Source: Paraburkholderia nodosa DSM 21604 (GTDB lineage Bacteria; Pseudomonadota; Gammaproteobacteria; Burkholderiales; Burkholderiaceae). Taken from it: DNA of 64,000 nt. A program made the translations under genes and the position numbers. The notes under the pieces were generated by a model, which saw only the letters and a program-made list of their open reading frames with translations, had not been told where the DNA came from and did no database searches. The stretch lies in the NCBI RefSeq assembly GCF_000519185.1, contig NZ_JAFA01000018.1, positions 1 to 64,000 of the forward strand, read 5' to 3'. Positions 7,109-16,203 of this stretch are shown piece by piece (within the stretch, counting starts at the first letter, position 1; every line of letters starts with the position of its first letter).

Positions 7109-7696
7109 TCAGTGCGCGGCGGACACGATGTGAAACTTGATCTGCACGTCGTCGGCGACGATCGAGGTGTCCTTCCACTCGCCCGAGCCGATGCCGTACG
7201 CGAGGCGCTTGATGGGCAGCGTGCCGTCGAACACCTGGTTGGCGCCGTCCTTGCGGTACTGCACCGGCACGACGACGTCGGTCGTCTTGCCCTTGATGGT
7301 CAGCTTGCCGGCCACCGTGAACGCGCCGTTCGCGCCGGACTTGATCTGCGTGGAGACGAAGGTCGCGTGCGGGAAATGCGAGGCGTCGAACCACTCGTCG
7401 CCGGCGACTTCCTTGTTGTATTCCGGCGCGCCGAGGTCGAAGCTCGCCACCTCGACGTCGAGCTTCGCGCTCGATGCCGCGACGTTCGCCGGATCGAAGC
7501 GCACGTCGGCGGTGAAGTGGTTGAAGCGGCCTTCGACCGGCACGTTCATCTGCTTGAACACGGCGCTCACGGAGTTCTTCGCGGCTTCGGCCGCGGCGTT
7601 GGCGTTCGTGGCGAAGGTCGTGGTAAAAGCCGCGCCGGCGGCGAGCGCCGCGCCGAGCGCGACGACGGAAGCGGTATGGGCAAGACGCTGGATCAT
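7109..7696 (-). CDS. YceI-family periplasmic protein (first copy)
   Basis: The product has 195 residues if begun at the ATG at 7696 (MIQRLAHTASVVALG), which puts a good signal peptide at the N-terminus (...FATNANA). A farther ATG nine codons upstream would place a charged leader before it and is less likely. The mature part is a YceI barrel (VEGRFNHFTADVRFDPANV, GKLTIKGKTTDVVVPV). It is diverged from the neighbouring copy, so this is an old duplication. It lies 60 bp after cybB and 55 bp before the second yceI. Confidence 0.88.
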   Translation of the reverse strand: MIQRLAHTASVVALGAALAAGAAFTTTFATNANAAAEAAKNSVSAVFKQMNVPVEGRFNHFTADVRFDPANVAASSAKLDVEVASFDLGAPEYNKEVAGDEWFDASHFPHATFVSTQIKSGANGAFTVAGKLTIKGKTTDVVVPVQYRKDGANQVFDGTLPIKRLAYGIGSGEWKDTSIVADDVQIKFHIVSAAH

Positions 7697-7757
7697 GGGC
7701 AGTCGGTCCAAGGTGGGAGGCATCGGGAAATGGAGACGGCGCTTGCGCGCCGCGAAG

Positions 7758-8327
7758 TCAGTCGCGCGGCGTGCCGAACGGCAGCATGCGCGCGAGGATG
7801 TTCTGTCGGTCGATCAACTGGTGCTTGATGACGGCCAGCACGTGCAGCACGACCACGGTGAGCAAGGTGTAGTTCAGCGAGATATGCACGACGCGCAGCA
7901 CGCCCTTGAGCGCGGTGTCGGGGCCGATCAGCACGGGCATCGGCCAGATGCCGAGGTACACGACCTGGATGCCGGCCGCCGAGCTATAGAGGTAGCCCGT
8001 CACCGGAATCGCGACCATGAGCACGTAAAGCGCGGTGTGGCCCAGGTGCGCGGCGAGCCGTTCCCAGCCATGCATGGAGCCGGGCAGCGCGGGCGCGGTG
8101 TGCGTGAGGCGCCAGAGAATGCGCACGAGCACGAGCGCGAGCACGGTCACGCCAATCCACTTGTGCCACGAAAAGTAGCGCAGTTTGGTGGGCGTGATGC
8201 CGGGAATGTCGGTCATGACCCAGCCGAGCGCAAAGCCCCAGACGATCAGCGCGGCGATCAGCCAGTGCAGCAGCATGGCGACGCCGTTATAGCGGCCGGC
8301 GGGCTTGACGTTAGGGTTCATCGGCAT
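7758..8327 (-). CDS. cybB: Cytochrome b561 family protein
   Basis: The 189-residue integral membrane protein has four predicted transmembrane helices (about residues 15-37, 52-72, 92-115 and 145-170). Histidines suited to ligating two b hemes are seen in LLHWLIAA, SWHKWIG, LGHTALY and VVLHVLAVIKHQ. CybB-type proteins move electrons between the quinone pool and periplasmic acceptors, including superoxide. It is the first gene of the operon with the two yceI genes, and divergent from the LysR gene at 8440. Confidence 0.9.
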   Translation of the reverse strand: MPMNPNVKPAGRYNGVAMLLHWLIAALIVWGFALGWVMTDIPGITPTKLRYFSWHKWIGVTVLALVLVRILWRLTHTAPALPGSMHGWERLAAHLGHTALYVLMVAIPVTGYLYSSAAGIQVVYLGIWPMPVLIGPDTALKGVLRVVHISLNYTLLTVVVLHVLAVIKHQLIDRQNILARMLPFGTPRD

Positions 8328-8390
8328 ACGACTCCATTATTCGAGGTGTGCACTTTACCCGGCCAAACCTATTCAAACAATCGTCTAAAA

Positions 8391-8427
8391 TGGATGGTTA
8401 TCATCCACTTTTTCGATAGATCGAAAA
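8391..8427. promoter_or_regulatory. Two palindromes between cybB and lysR (candidate LysR sites)
   Basis: TGGATG-N5-CATCCA (8391-8407, fits the T-N11-A LysR pattern) and TTTTCGAT-AG-ATCGAAAA (8410-8427) are both perfect inverted repeats, two bases apart. They lie in the 112-bp divergent region just before the regulator start, so the LysR protein may control itself and the cybB operon from here. Confidence 0.6.
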
Positions 8428-8439
8428 GGACCGTACCTC

Positions 8440-9369
8440 GTGGACCGCACCTCGGACCGCTCCCCTAGCCTCGAGCAGCTGCGCGCGCTGATCGCCGTCG
8501 CCGAAACCGGCAGCTTCTCGGCGGCGGCGCGCCAGCTCGACCGCGCGCAGTCGGTGGTCAGCTATACGATCGCCAATCTCGAGGCGCTGCTGGGCGTCGC
8601 GCTGTTCGAGCGCGGCAAGCGCAAGCCGGAACTCACGGCCGCGGGCCGCGCGATCCTCGCCGACGCGCGCCGCCTCGATCTGCTCATGGGTCAGCTTAAC
8701 GCCAAGGCGGCCGGCCTGCAGAGGGGGCTCGAGGGCGAAGTTTCGCTGGCCGTGGACGTGATGTTTCCCTCGCAGCGCCTGGTCGAAGCGCTGCAGGCGT
8801 TCGCGTTCACGTTTCCCACCGTCGCGCTGAATCTCACCATGGAAGCGCTCGGCGGCGTGCTCAAGCTCGTGCTCGACGGCGACTGCGCGGTGGGGATCAG
8901 CGGGCCGAACCACAACTGGCCGCACGTGATCGAGGCCCAGTCCATCGGCACCGTGGAACTCGTGCTCGTGGCCGCCCCCTGCCATCCGCTCGCCAAGGCG
9001 GAGCACCCGGTGCGCATTTCGGATGCGCGCGAGCACACGCAGTTGGTGCTCACCGATCGCAGCCGCCTCACCGAAGGCCAGAACTTCGGCGTATACAGCA
9101 ATCGCGCGTGGAAGCTCGGCGACCTCGGCGCCAAGCACCGGCTGCTGCTCGCGGGCCTCGGCTGGGGGTCGATGCCGACGCACCTCGTGGAAGCCGATCT
9201 CGAAGCCGGGCGGCTCGTGCGCGTCGCGCTCGCGGACCGGCGCTCGGTGAGCTACAACATCTCGCTGATCCATCGCACCGACGCGGCGCGCGGCCCCGCC
9301 AGCGAGTGGCTCTGCCACTACCTCACGCAAGGCACGCCGCCGCAAGCGCCGTTGCCCGACGCCCGCTGA
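8440..9369 (+). CDS. LysR-family transcriptional regulator
   Basis: The 309-residue protein has an N-terminal winged helix-turn-helix at about residues 10-68 (LEQLRALIAVAETGSFSAAA) and a LysR substrate-binding domain from about 95. The start is GTG at 8440, with AAAAGGA about 9 nt upstream; no earlier in-frame start fits. It is divergent from the cybB-yceI operon, which is its likely target along with itself. The effector is unknown. The unusual glycine-rich LLLAGLGWGSMP stretch is normal for AaeR/YhaJ-like LysR proteins. Confidence 0.9.
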   Translation: MDRTSDRSPSLEQLRALIAVAETGSFSAAARQLDRAQSVVSYTIANLEALLGVALFERGKRKPELTAAGRAILADARRLDLLMGQLNAKAAGLQRGLEGEVSLAVDVMFPSQRLVEALQAFAFTFPTVALNLTMEALGGVLKLVLDGDCAVGISGPNHNWPHVIEAQSIGTVELVLVAAPCHPLAKAEHPVRISDAREHTQLVLTDRSRLTEGQNFGVYSNRAWKLGDLGAKHRLLLAGLGWGSMPTHLVEADLEAGRLVRVALADRRSVSYNISLIHRTDAARGPASEWLCHYLTQGTPPQAPLPDAR

Positions 9370-9643
9370 AACAACGCGCGAGCGATGCGCCTGCGAGTTG
9401 TACGAACGCAACCCCGCGCACGCCTGACAATCCTTAACAAACCCACGCAAGCCGCGTCACGCCGGGCTCACGCGGCAACCGACGCCGACCTCGCGCCATC
9501 GGCCTCCGTACGCCCGCATTTATCGAGATGGACCTCCATGCCAGGATCGCGCCACCGCTCGCCGGGAGTGCGGCATGCGCAAAAGCCGCACGCCCCGAAT
9601 ACCCAGCGCGAGCTTTGTGTCACGCGCCCGGTCACTTCGCATC

Positions 9644-10024
9644 ATGGTCAACTTCATCTGCTTTCTGCTCTGGAATCTCGCCCTGCTCTTCGCCGTGCGC
9701 GTGGGTTGCTGGCTCATTGGCTGCGCGCGGCCCGATCTCACGCTCAATGGCGCGCATATTTTCATCGGCTTGATGGCGACTGCGCTCGCGTTCGACACGG
9801 CGCTCACCTTCCTCGTGTTCGCCGAGGCCGGTGGGCCATGGCAAGCGCACAATCCCGGCGAGACTTACGCTGTGCGCGCCTTCGCCTACGCGCTCGCGGC
9901 GTTGATGGCGCTGCTCATCGCCTGGCATGCGCGCCGGCAGGCGTCCCGCAAGGCGCACAATGGACCGCCAGGTGCGCAGGAAATCGAGACGTCTCGCTAC
10001 AGCAAATCGACGCTGCCGATGTAA
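9644..10024 (+). CDS. Small membrane protein of unknown function
   Basis: The 126-residue product has an ATG at 9644. Three hydrophobic segments are seen, at about residues 3-25, 35-60 and 75-95, and then a basic cytoplasmic tail (HARRQASRKAHN). No known family is recognised. Upstream frames extend to about 9575 but lack a convincing ribosome site. It stands alone after the LysR gene and converges on the ParB-like pseudogene only 14 bp away. Confidence 0.6.
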   Translation: MVNFICFLLWNLALLFAVRVGCWLIGCARPDLTLNGAHIFIGLMATALAFDTALTFLVFAEAGGPWQAHNPGETYAVRAFAYALAALMALLIAWHARRQASRKAHNGPPGAQEIETSRYSKSTLPM

Positions 10025-10038
10025 GGCGCACGCCGGCT

Positions 10039-10733
10039 TTAGCCGTTCTTCGCCTTGGCAGGCTTGTCCGCCTTCTCCCCTTTGACCGGTATCACCGCCG
10101 GCGCTGGCGCCGCGGCAGGCACCACGCCCGACCAGCCCGGCAGATAACGCGCGTCGGCATCGTGTGCGTGCGATAGCGCGTCGGCGAGCGCCGCGTCGAA
10201 ATCCTTGCGCAAACGCGTTTCGGATACCTTGCGACGAAGATAGTCGGCCCACAGGAATTCGCTGAACGGCGTCGTGTCCTTCGCGTAGCCTCCTGACGTG
10301 CGCAACTCGCCCGCGAGGCTGCGATACGGATCGTCGGCAAGGCCGAGCAGCTGCTTCGGCAACTGGTCGAATTCGCAGCGCTCGCCTGCGGCATCGAACG
10401 GATGCACCCACTGGTTGTGCTCCATCATGCGCCAGAAGATGGTGGGCTCGAGCCACGAGAGATCCTTGAGCACGGTCACCCGCACGCTCTCCACCGATTC
10501 TTCGAGCCACGCGCGGCCAAGGTGGTGATGATCGACCACGTAGTAGCGCGACTTCGGCCCGAGCACGGCGGAAACCAGTGCGAGTCGATGGCCGCCGCGC
10601 GGCCTTTCTTGTCGAGCACCTGCCAGTGCGCGCGCTTGGCGTTCACCTCCCGAAAGCCCACCGTGATCTGCGTGGGACGCAGCTCGTCGAGCTTCACGGT
10701 GATGAGATGGAGATCGGTGTTGGGAAGGTTCAT
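10039..10733 (-). pseudogene. ParB-like nuclease-family protein (ParBc_2 type) with a frameshift
   Basis: The start is ATG 10733 (MNLPNTDLHLITVKLDELRPTQ). The first frame covers about 55 codons to ...AAIDSHWFP, then the homologous sequence continues in another frame as AVLGPKSRYYVVDHHH, through to the stop at 10039. The break at about 10567 fits loss of one G in a GGCC run. The combined product would be about 231 residues, with the ParB-like signature (R-P-T-Q near the start, then VVDHHHLGRA) and a Lys/Ala-rich tail. Function is not known; the family is found in chromosomal, non-partition contexts. It may be a real decay or a single-base sequencing error, since both halves keep good codon quality. 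Confidence 0.75.
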
Positions 10734-11006
10734 GGCGGGCCTCCTGTTTAGTGTCGATTGGTGTCGGGGTCGATCGCGCAACGATACAGCCGAACGGCCA
10801 TGCATGCGGCATCAATCGAACGCGTACCGCGCGCTCCGTGCGCAGGGTCAACCCTGAGACCGCCGGGCACGTTGGATGCACGCTTTCGCCGCTTCGCCTA
10901 TAAATGCGCTAAGGGACAGACGGCGCGAACCACGGCGCCCGTCATGCTCCCGCCGATGTCAGTTGCACGTCTTCCAGGCTCAACCAACGACACAAGCGAG
11001 GGCATT

Positions 11007-11822
11007 TTGGATCTCGAAACCATCCGCGTATTCATCATGACCCGGGGCATCGACTTCGGGACCAAGGTCGTGGCGGCGATCGTCCTGTGGGTCATCGGAC
11101 GCTGGGCCATCAGCCTCGTCGCCGGTTTGCTGCGCAAGGTGCTCGCGCGCAACGAGCGCATCGATCCCACGCTCGCGCATTACCTCAGTTCGATCCTCGC
11201 CGCCGTGTTGAACCTGCTGCTGGTCCTCGCGATCCTGCAGGTGTTCGGCGTGCAGACCACCTCGTTCGCGGCGCTTCTCGCCGGTCTTGGCCTCGCCATC
11301 GGGACGGCGTGGGGCGGCCTGCTCGCGCATTTCGCGGCGGGCGTGTTCATGCAGGTGCTGCGGCCGTTCAAGGTGGGCGACTTCGTGACGGCCGGGGGCG
11401 TGACGGGCACCGTCAAGGAACTCGGCATCTTCGGCACGACCATCATCTCGCCGGACAACGTGGTCAACATCATCGGCAACAACAAGATCTTCTCGGACAC
11501 CATCTCGAACTACAGCGCGACGCCCGTGCGCCGCGTCGAGCTGACCGCGAAGATCGCCAACGGCGTCGATCCCGTCGATGCCGCCAACCGCCTGCGCGCG
11601 GCCATCGCGAAAATTCCGAACGTTTCGCCGGAGCCGCCGCCCGACGTCGAGATTCTCTCGTTCACACCCGAAGGCCCGCTACTGGCCGTGCGGCCCTACA
11701 CCAACAACGACACCTACTGGCAGGTGTACTTCGACACCAACCGCGCGATTGTCGAGACCTTCAAGGGCGCGGGCTATCCGACGCCCGAAACGCCTTCGAT
11801 CATTCGCCGCGTGGGCTCCTAG
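11007..11822 (+). CDS. mscS: MscS-family small-conductance mechanosensitive channel
   Basis: The product is 271 residues from the TTG at 11007, which has GAGGG four bases upstream and gives the typical short N-terminus (LDLETIRVFIMTRGIDFG). ATGs at 10944 and 10956 would add about 20 residues without a better ribosome site. Three transmembrane helices lie at about 15-35, 60-80 and 85-110. The third is Gly/Ala-rich and pore-lining (AALLAGLGLAIGTAWGGLLAHFAAG). The soluble beta and alpha-beta domains follow, with FKVGDFVTAGGVTGTVKELGIF. The channel releases solutes on hypo-osmotic shock. It is monocistronic, with a strong terminator right after. Confidence 0.9.
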   Translation: MDLETIRVFIMTRGIDFGTKVVAAIVLWVIGRWAISLVAGLLRKVLARNERIDPTLAHYLSSILAAVLNLLLVLAILQVFGVQTTSFAALLAGLGLAIGTAWGGLLAHFAAGVFMQVLRPFKVGDFVTAGGVTGTVKELGIFGTTIISPDNVVNIIGNNKIFSDTISNYSATPVRRVELTAKIANGVDPVDAANRLRAAIAKIPNVSPEPPPDVEILSFTPEGPLLAVRPYTNNDTYWQVYFDTNRAIVETFKGAGYPTPETPSIIRRVGS

Positions 11823-11851
11823 CGCGGCGTTCAACGCACTCGCCAAAACAA

Positions 11852-11884
11852 AACGGCATCGCCTTCGCAGGCGATGCCGTTTTT
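11852..11884 (+). terminator. Intrinsic terminator after mscS
   Basis: A perfect 12-bp stem, AACGGCATCGCC/GGCGATGCCGTT, with a 6-nt loop is followed by TTTT. The A-rich left flank lets it serve the convergent dedA gene as well. Confidence 0.9.
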
Positions 11885-11915
11885 CATTGCGTTGCGGCCT
11901 GACGATGCCGGGCGC

Positions 11916-12602
11916 TCAACCGCCGTTGGGCTTGCGCACAGCGCCGCCGCGCGAGTCCTTGCGCAGCATCTTCCACACGCCGCCGATCAGGATCGGCACG
12001 ATCGCCGCGCCGATGCCGACGAGCACGATCACGTTGAGGTACTGGCGAATGAACGGAATGTTGCCGAAGAAGTAGCCGAGCAGCACGAGCAGCAACACCC
12101 AGAACAGCGCGCCCGTGATTGTGAAGAGCTGAAAGCGTCGCATTGGCATTTGCGAAACGCCCGCCACGAACGGTGCAAACGTACGCACGACAGGAATGAA
12201 GCGCGCGAGCACGATGGTCTTGCCGCCGTGGCGCTCGTAGAATTCGTGCGTTTTCTGCAGCGCGGTGCGATCGAGGAAGCGTTCGAGCACGGGAATGTGC
12301 GTATTGAACACCTTCGGCCCAATGGCGCGCCCAATCAAATAGTTGACCGTATTGCCGAGAACCGCCGCCACGAGCAGCAGCACGATCAGCAGGCCGAGAT
12401 TCATTTCATGCGTAGCGGCAAACGCGCCGCCGATGAAGAGCAACGAGTCGCCGGGTAGAAACGGCAGCACCACGAGCCCGGTTTCGCAGAACACGATCAG
12501 GAACAGCACCGCGTAGACCCAGCCGCCGTATTGCTGGATGAAGACACCGAGAAACTTGTCGATGTGCAAGACAAGATTGACGAACTGCAGGAGCGTATCC
12601 AA
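11916..12602 (-). CDS. DedA-family membrane protein
   Basis: The 228-residue protein carries the SNARE-associated/DedA domain. Hallmarks are ETGLVVLPFLPGDSLLF (acidic residues in the first re-entrant loop), GNTVNYLIGRAIG, and RFIPVVRTFAPFVAGVSQM with the essential arginines. There are about five hydrophobic segments. DedA proteins are now seen as phospholipid or undecaprenyl-phosphate flippases that support membrane potential and resistance to cationic peptides. It is monocistronic and divergent from mutL, 223 bp apart. Confidence 0.92.
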   Translation of the reverse strand: MDTLLQFVNLVLHIDKFLGVFIQQYGGWVYAVLFLIVFCETGLVVLPFLPGDSLLFIGGAFAATHEMNLGLLIVLLLVAAVLGNTVNYLIGRAIGPKVFNTHIPVLERFLDRTALQKTHEFYERHGGKTIVLARFIPVVRTFAPFVAGVSQMPMRRFQLFTITGALFWVLLLVLLGYFFGNIPFIRQYLNVIVLVGIGAAIVPILIGGVWKMLRKDSRGGAVRKPNGG

Positions 12603-12825
12603 AAGTGTCCCTTATTGAGCGTGGGCCGCGCGCCTGAAAAAGCGCGTTCGCCCTGTGTTGCGCGAGAAGCCAAATTGACCGCGCCATGATACCGAAAGTG
12701 CCCGCGCGCCACGAAAATATCCCGTCAATTTCGGTGAATTTGCGCACAAAGCGCTGCTACATGAAGGTTTCGCGGGCGCTGAAGCGCGTCGGGTCCGGTC
12801 GCGCCGACTCGCTATAATTGCGCGC

Positions 12826-14985
12826 ATGTCTTCGAATTCCGAACCCACCGGCGCCGTGCCGGATTCCGCCGGCGCTGCCGATACTGCCGGCACTCCAAGC
12901 GCGACCAGCGCCGAAGTCGCGTCGCGCGCCGCGCAGCCCGCCCGCGCGATCCAGGCGCTGCCCGATCAGCTCATCAGCCAGATCGCCGCGGGTGAAGTGG
13001 TCGAGCGGCCCGCCTCCGTCGTCAAGGAACTGCTCGAAAACGCGCTCGATGCGGGCGCGAGCACGCTGCGCATCCTGCTCGACGAGGGCGGCGTGAAGCG
13101 CATCTCCATCGCCGACGACGGCTGCGGCATTCCCGAAGCCGAACTCCCGCTCGCGCTCATGCGCCACGCCACCAGCAAGATCCGCTCGCTCGCTGAACTG
13201 GAGAGCGTCGCGACGCTCGGGTTCCGGGGCGAAGCGCTGGCGTCGATCGCTTCGGTGGCCGAGATGTCGATCACGAGCCGCAGCGCCGACGCGCCGCACG
13301 CCGTGAAAATCGAGGGGCACACCGGCGCAATCTCGCCGGCTGCGGGCGGCCAGGGCACGACCATCGAAGTGCGCGAGCTGTACTTCAACACGCCCGCGCG
13401 CCGCAAGTTCCTGAAGAGCGAGCAGACCGAACTGGGCCATTGCCTCGAGATGATCCGCCGCAGCGCGCTCGCGCGCCCGGACGTGGCGATCTCGGTGCTG
13501 CACAACGGCCGCGCGGTCGAGCACTGGAACGCGAGCGATCCGGCCACGCGCGTCTCGAAGATCCTCGGCGAAGTGTTCGCCACGGCACATCTGCCGCTCG
13601 ACGAGCGCGCCGGGCCGCTCGCCGTGTACGGTTGTGCGGGCCTGCCTACGGCGAGCCGCAACCGCGCCGACCAGCAGTATTTCTTCGTGAACGGCCGCTT
13701 CGTGCGCGACAAGCTGCTCACCCACGCGGTGCGCTCGGCTTATGAGGACGTGCTGCACGGCGAGCGCTATCCGTCGTACGTGCTGTTCCTCGACCTGCCG
13801 CCCGAAGCCGTCGACGTGAACGTGCACCCCTCGAAGATCGAAGTGCGTTTCCGCGATTCGCGCTCGATTCACCAGTTCGTGTTCCATGCCGTGCAGCGCG
13901 CGCTCGCGCGCCACGCGGGCGCCTCGCCCGAGACGACCTCGGGCGGCCATGCCGCCGCGCTCATCGAGCCGCGGGCGTTGCCGGGCGCCGGGGTGCTGGG
14001 CGCCTCGGTCGGGCTGGCTTCGGGCGTCGCCGACTCCCAGCGCGCAGGTGCAGCGCCCGGCGCGGCGGGCGGCTTCGGCGCGGACGGCAAGTTCGGCACC
14101 GCGAGCGTGGCGAGCAGCTTCGGCGGCGGCGCGGGTGGCCTGCCTTCGCGCGCGTCGGGTTTCGGCCAGCCAGGCGGCGGCGGTGCAGGCGCGAACAGCA
14201 GCAACACCTGGCTGCGCCAGTCGCGCATGACGCAAGGCAGCCTGCCTGTCGCGCAGCCGCTCGCGCTTTATGACGCGTTGTTCGGCCGCAAGGATGCCGG
14301 CGCCGGCACGGCGCAAGGTTCGACCGTGCCGCAGGCGCAAGACGGCGCAGCCGGTGCATTCACCGCCGGCGCGCCGCACGCCGCCTTCGAAGCCGGCGAG
14401 GACCACCCGCTCGGCTTCGCGCTCGGCCAGGTCCACGGCATCTACGTGCTCGCGCAGAACGCGCGCGGCCTCGTGATCGTCGACATGCACGCCGGGCACG
14501 AGCGCATCCTGTACGAGCAGTTCAAGCAGGCTCTCGCCGAACGCTCGCTCGCCGTGCAGCCCTTGCTGATCCCGATCTCGATGACGGCCGATCCCGTCGA
14601 AACCGGCACCGTCGAGGAAGAAAAGGCCACGCTCGAAGCGCTGGGCTTCGATCTCGCCGTGCTCTCGCCCACCTCGATCGCGATCCGCGCAGTGCCCGCG
14701 CTCCTCAAGGACGCCGATCTCCAGGCACTGGCGCGCGCCGTGCTCGCCGATCTGCACGCGTACGGCGGCTCGCGCGTGCTCACCGAGCGCCAGCACGAGA
14801 TGCTCGGCACGCTCGCCTGCCATCACGCAGTGCGCGCGAACCGGCGTCTCACGCTCGACGAAATGAACGCGCTCCTGCGCCAGATGGAAGCCACCGAGCG
14901 CGCCGACCAGTGCAACCACGGCCGGCCGACCTGGTACCAGCTCACGCTCGCCGATCTCGATCGGCTCTTCATGCGCGGTCAATGA
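12826..14985 (+). CDS. mutL: DNA mismatch repair protein MutL
   Basis: The 719-residue protein has a GHKL ATPase domain at about residues 45-370 (ELLENALDAGAS, DDGCGI, LGFRGEALASI) after a 40-residue Ala/Pro leader. A poorly conserved Gly/Ala-rich linker (about 385-515) follows, then the C-terminal dimerisation domain. At about 553 it reads DMHAGHERILYE, which fits the endonuclease motif DQHA-x2-E-x4-E with M for Q. A late QCNHGRPT motif is also present. It couples MutS recognition to strand incision. Its TGA overlaps the miaA ATG by two bases (ATGA), so the two are co-translated. Confidence 0.96.
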   Translation: MSSNSEPTGAVPDSAGAADTAGTPSATSAEVASRAAQPARAIQALPDQLISQIAAGEVVERPASVVKELLENALDAGASTLRILLDEGGVKRISIADDGCGIPEAELPLALMRHATSKIRSLAELESVATLGFRGEALASIASVAEMSITSRSADAPHAVKIEGHTGAISPAAGGQGTTIEVRELYFNTPARRKFLKSEQTELGHCLEMIRRSALARPDVAISVLHNGRAVEHWNASDPATRVSKILGEVFATAHLPLDERAGPLAVYGCAGLPTASRNRADQQYFFVNGRFVRDKLLTHAVRSAYEDVLHGERYPSYVLFLDLPPEAVDVNVHPSKIEVRFRDSRSIHQFVFHAVQRALARHAGASPETTSGGHAAALIEPRALPGAGVLGASVGLASGVADSQRAGAAPGAAGGFGADGKFGTASVASSFGGGAGGLPSRASGFGQPGGGGAGANSSNTWLRQSRMTQGSLPVAQPLALYDALFGRKDAGAGTAQGSTVPQAQDGAAGAFTAGAPHAAFEAGEDHPLGFALGQVHGIYVLAQNARGLVIVDMHAGHERILYEQFKQALAERSLAVQPLLIPISMTADPVETGTVEEEKATLEALGFDLAVLSPTSIAIRAVPALLKDADLQALARAVLADLHAYGGSRVLTERQHEMLGTLACHHAVRANRRLTLDEMNALLRQMEATERADQCNHGRPTWYQLTLADLDRLFMRGQ

Positions 14986-15962
14986 CGCAGTCCACGAAAC
15001 AAGAAAGCGGCGCGTTGCCGGTTGCCTGTCTGCTCGGCCCCACGGCCTCGGGCAAGACGGCGGCCGCGCTCGCGTATGCCGCGCAGTCGGCGGCGCGCGG
15101 GCGCACGGTGGAGATCGTGAGCGTCGATTCGGCGCTCGTGTATCGCGAGATGGACATCGGCACCGCGAAGCCGAGCGCCGCGGAGCGTGCCGCCGCCGCG
15201 CATCATCTGATCGATATCGTCGATCCTCTGGATGCCTATTCGGCCGCCGACTTTCGCGCCGACGCACTGCGCGTGACGGGCGAGATCGTCGCGCGCGGGA
15301 ACATGCCGCTGCTCGTGGGCGGGACGATGCTCTACTTCAAGGCGCTCACGCAAGGCCTGAACGACCTGCCCTCGGCCGATCCGGCCGTGCGCGCGCAACT
15401 CGACGCCGAAGCCGCGCGCGACGGCTGGCCCGCCATGCATGCCCGCCTCGCGGAGGTCGATCCCGCCACGGCTGCACGCCTCGCCCCGAACGACTCGCAG
15501 CGTATCCAGCGGGCGCTCGAAATCTTCATGCTGAGCGGGCAGCCGATGTCGGTGCTGCTCGCCACGCCGTCCACGCGCGAGGATGAAGCCGCGCGCTACC
15601 GCTTCGTTCCCGTCGCGCTCGAGCCGTCCGATCGCGGCGTGCTGCACGCGCGCATCGAAGCGCGCTTCGACGCGATGCTCGCGGGCGGCCTCATCGACGA
15701 GGTGAAGGCGCTGCGCGCGCGCGGCGACCTGAACCCCAACCTGCCCTCAATGCGCTGCGTGGGTTATCGCCAGGTTTGGGAGTACCTCGATGGCGAGGTC
15801 GATTACGACACGATGCGCGACAAGGGCGTGTTCGCCACCCGCCAGCTCTGCAAGCGCCAGCTCACTTGGCTGCGCGCGATGCCGGAGCGCATCGTCGTGG
15901 ATTGCTGCGCGCAGGATGCGACCGATCAGGCCGTCGCGGCGGTAGCGCAGATCGGCGGCTGA
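14982..15962 (+). CDS. miaA: tRNA dimethylallyltransferase
   Basis: The 326-residue protein has the P-loop GPTASGKT at 19-26, then VDSALVYREMDIGTAKPS, GGTMLYFKAL and the C-terminal CKRQLTWLR, all standard for MiaA. It adds dimethylallyl to A37 of tRNAs reading UNN codons. The start is the ATG overlapping the mutL stop, an arrangement shared by many proteobacteria. Its length matches the family. Confidence 0.97.
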   Translation: MTQSTKQESGALPVACLLGPTASGKTAAALAYAAQSAARGRTVEIVSVDSALVYREMDIGTAKPSAAERAAAAHHLIDIVDPLDAYSAADFRADALRVTGEIVARGNMPLLVGGTMLYFKALTQGLNDLPSADPAVRAQLDAEAARDGWPAMHARLAEVDPATAARLAPNDSQRIQRALEIFMLSGQPMSVLLATPSTREDEAARYRFVPVALEPSDRGVLHARIEARFDAMLAGGLIDEVKALRARGDLNPNLPSMRCVGYRQVWEYLDGEVDYDTMRDKGVFATRQLCKRQLTWLRAMPERIVVDCCAQDATDQAVAAVAQIGG

Positions 15963-16108
15963 GGCCGCCGCCCCCTTTCCCCGCTTTCTCCTTCCCGGCG
16001 CTTTGTGCGCCACAACATCCCCGCTCAGCCCGCGGGTGGTGCACGTCCGTGCGCCGCATGCGCGCGCTCCCCCGCCGCAGCGCGCCACCGAAATCCGCCC
16101 TCGCCCGC

Positions 16109-16162
16109 TTGACTTTCGACCGACCGGATACGATCATTCGTTCATCACTAGAGCAATTGCTC
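16109..16162 (+). promoter_or_regulatory. Promoter and operator of the dalD-xylB-regulator operon
   Basis: The -35 TTGACT (16109-16114), 17-bp spacer and -10 GATCAT (16132-16137) are followed at 16151-16162 by the perfect palindrome GAGCAATTGCTC. The same layout recurs before the SDR gene at 26397-26450, which makes it a likely binding site for the SorC-type regulator. The ribosome site AAGGAGACACC follows before the ATG at 16204. Confidence 0.7.
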
Positions 16163-16203
16163 AGGCTTGAGCCGATCGGCCGCTTTGAGTAAGGAGACAC
16201 CGA

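Noticed and set aside
12757..15267. 836-codon minus-strand frame
   Set aside because: Antisense to mutL and miaA; Arg/Ala/His-rich; no ribosome site or domain.
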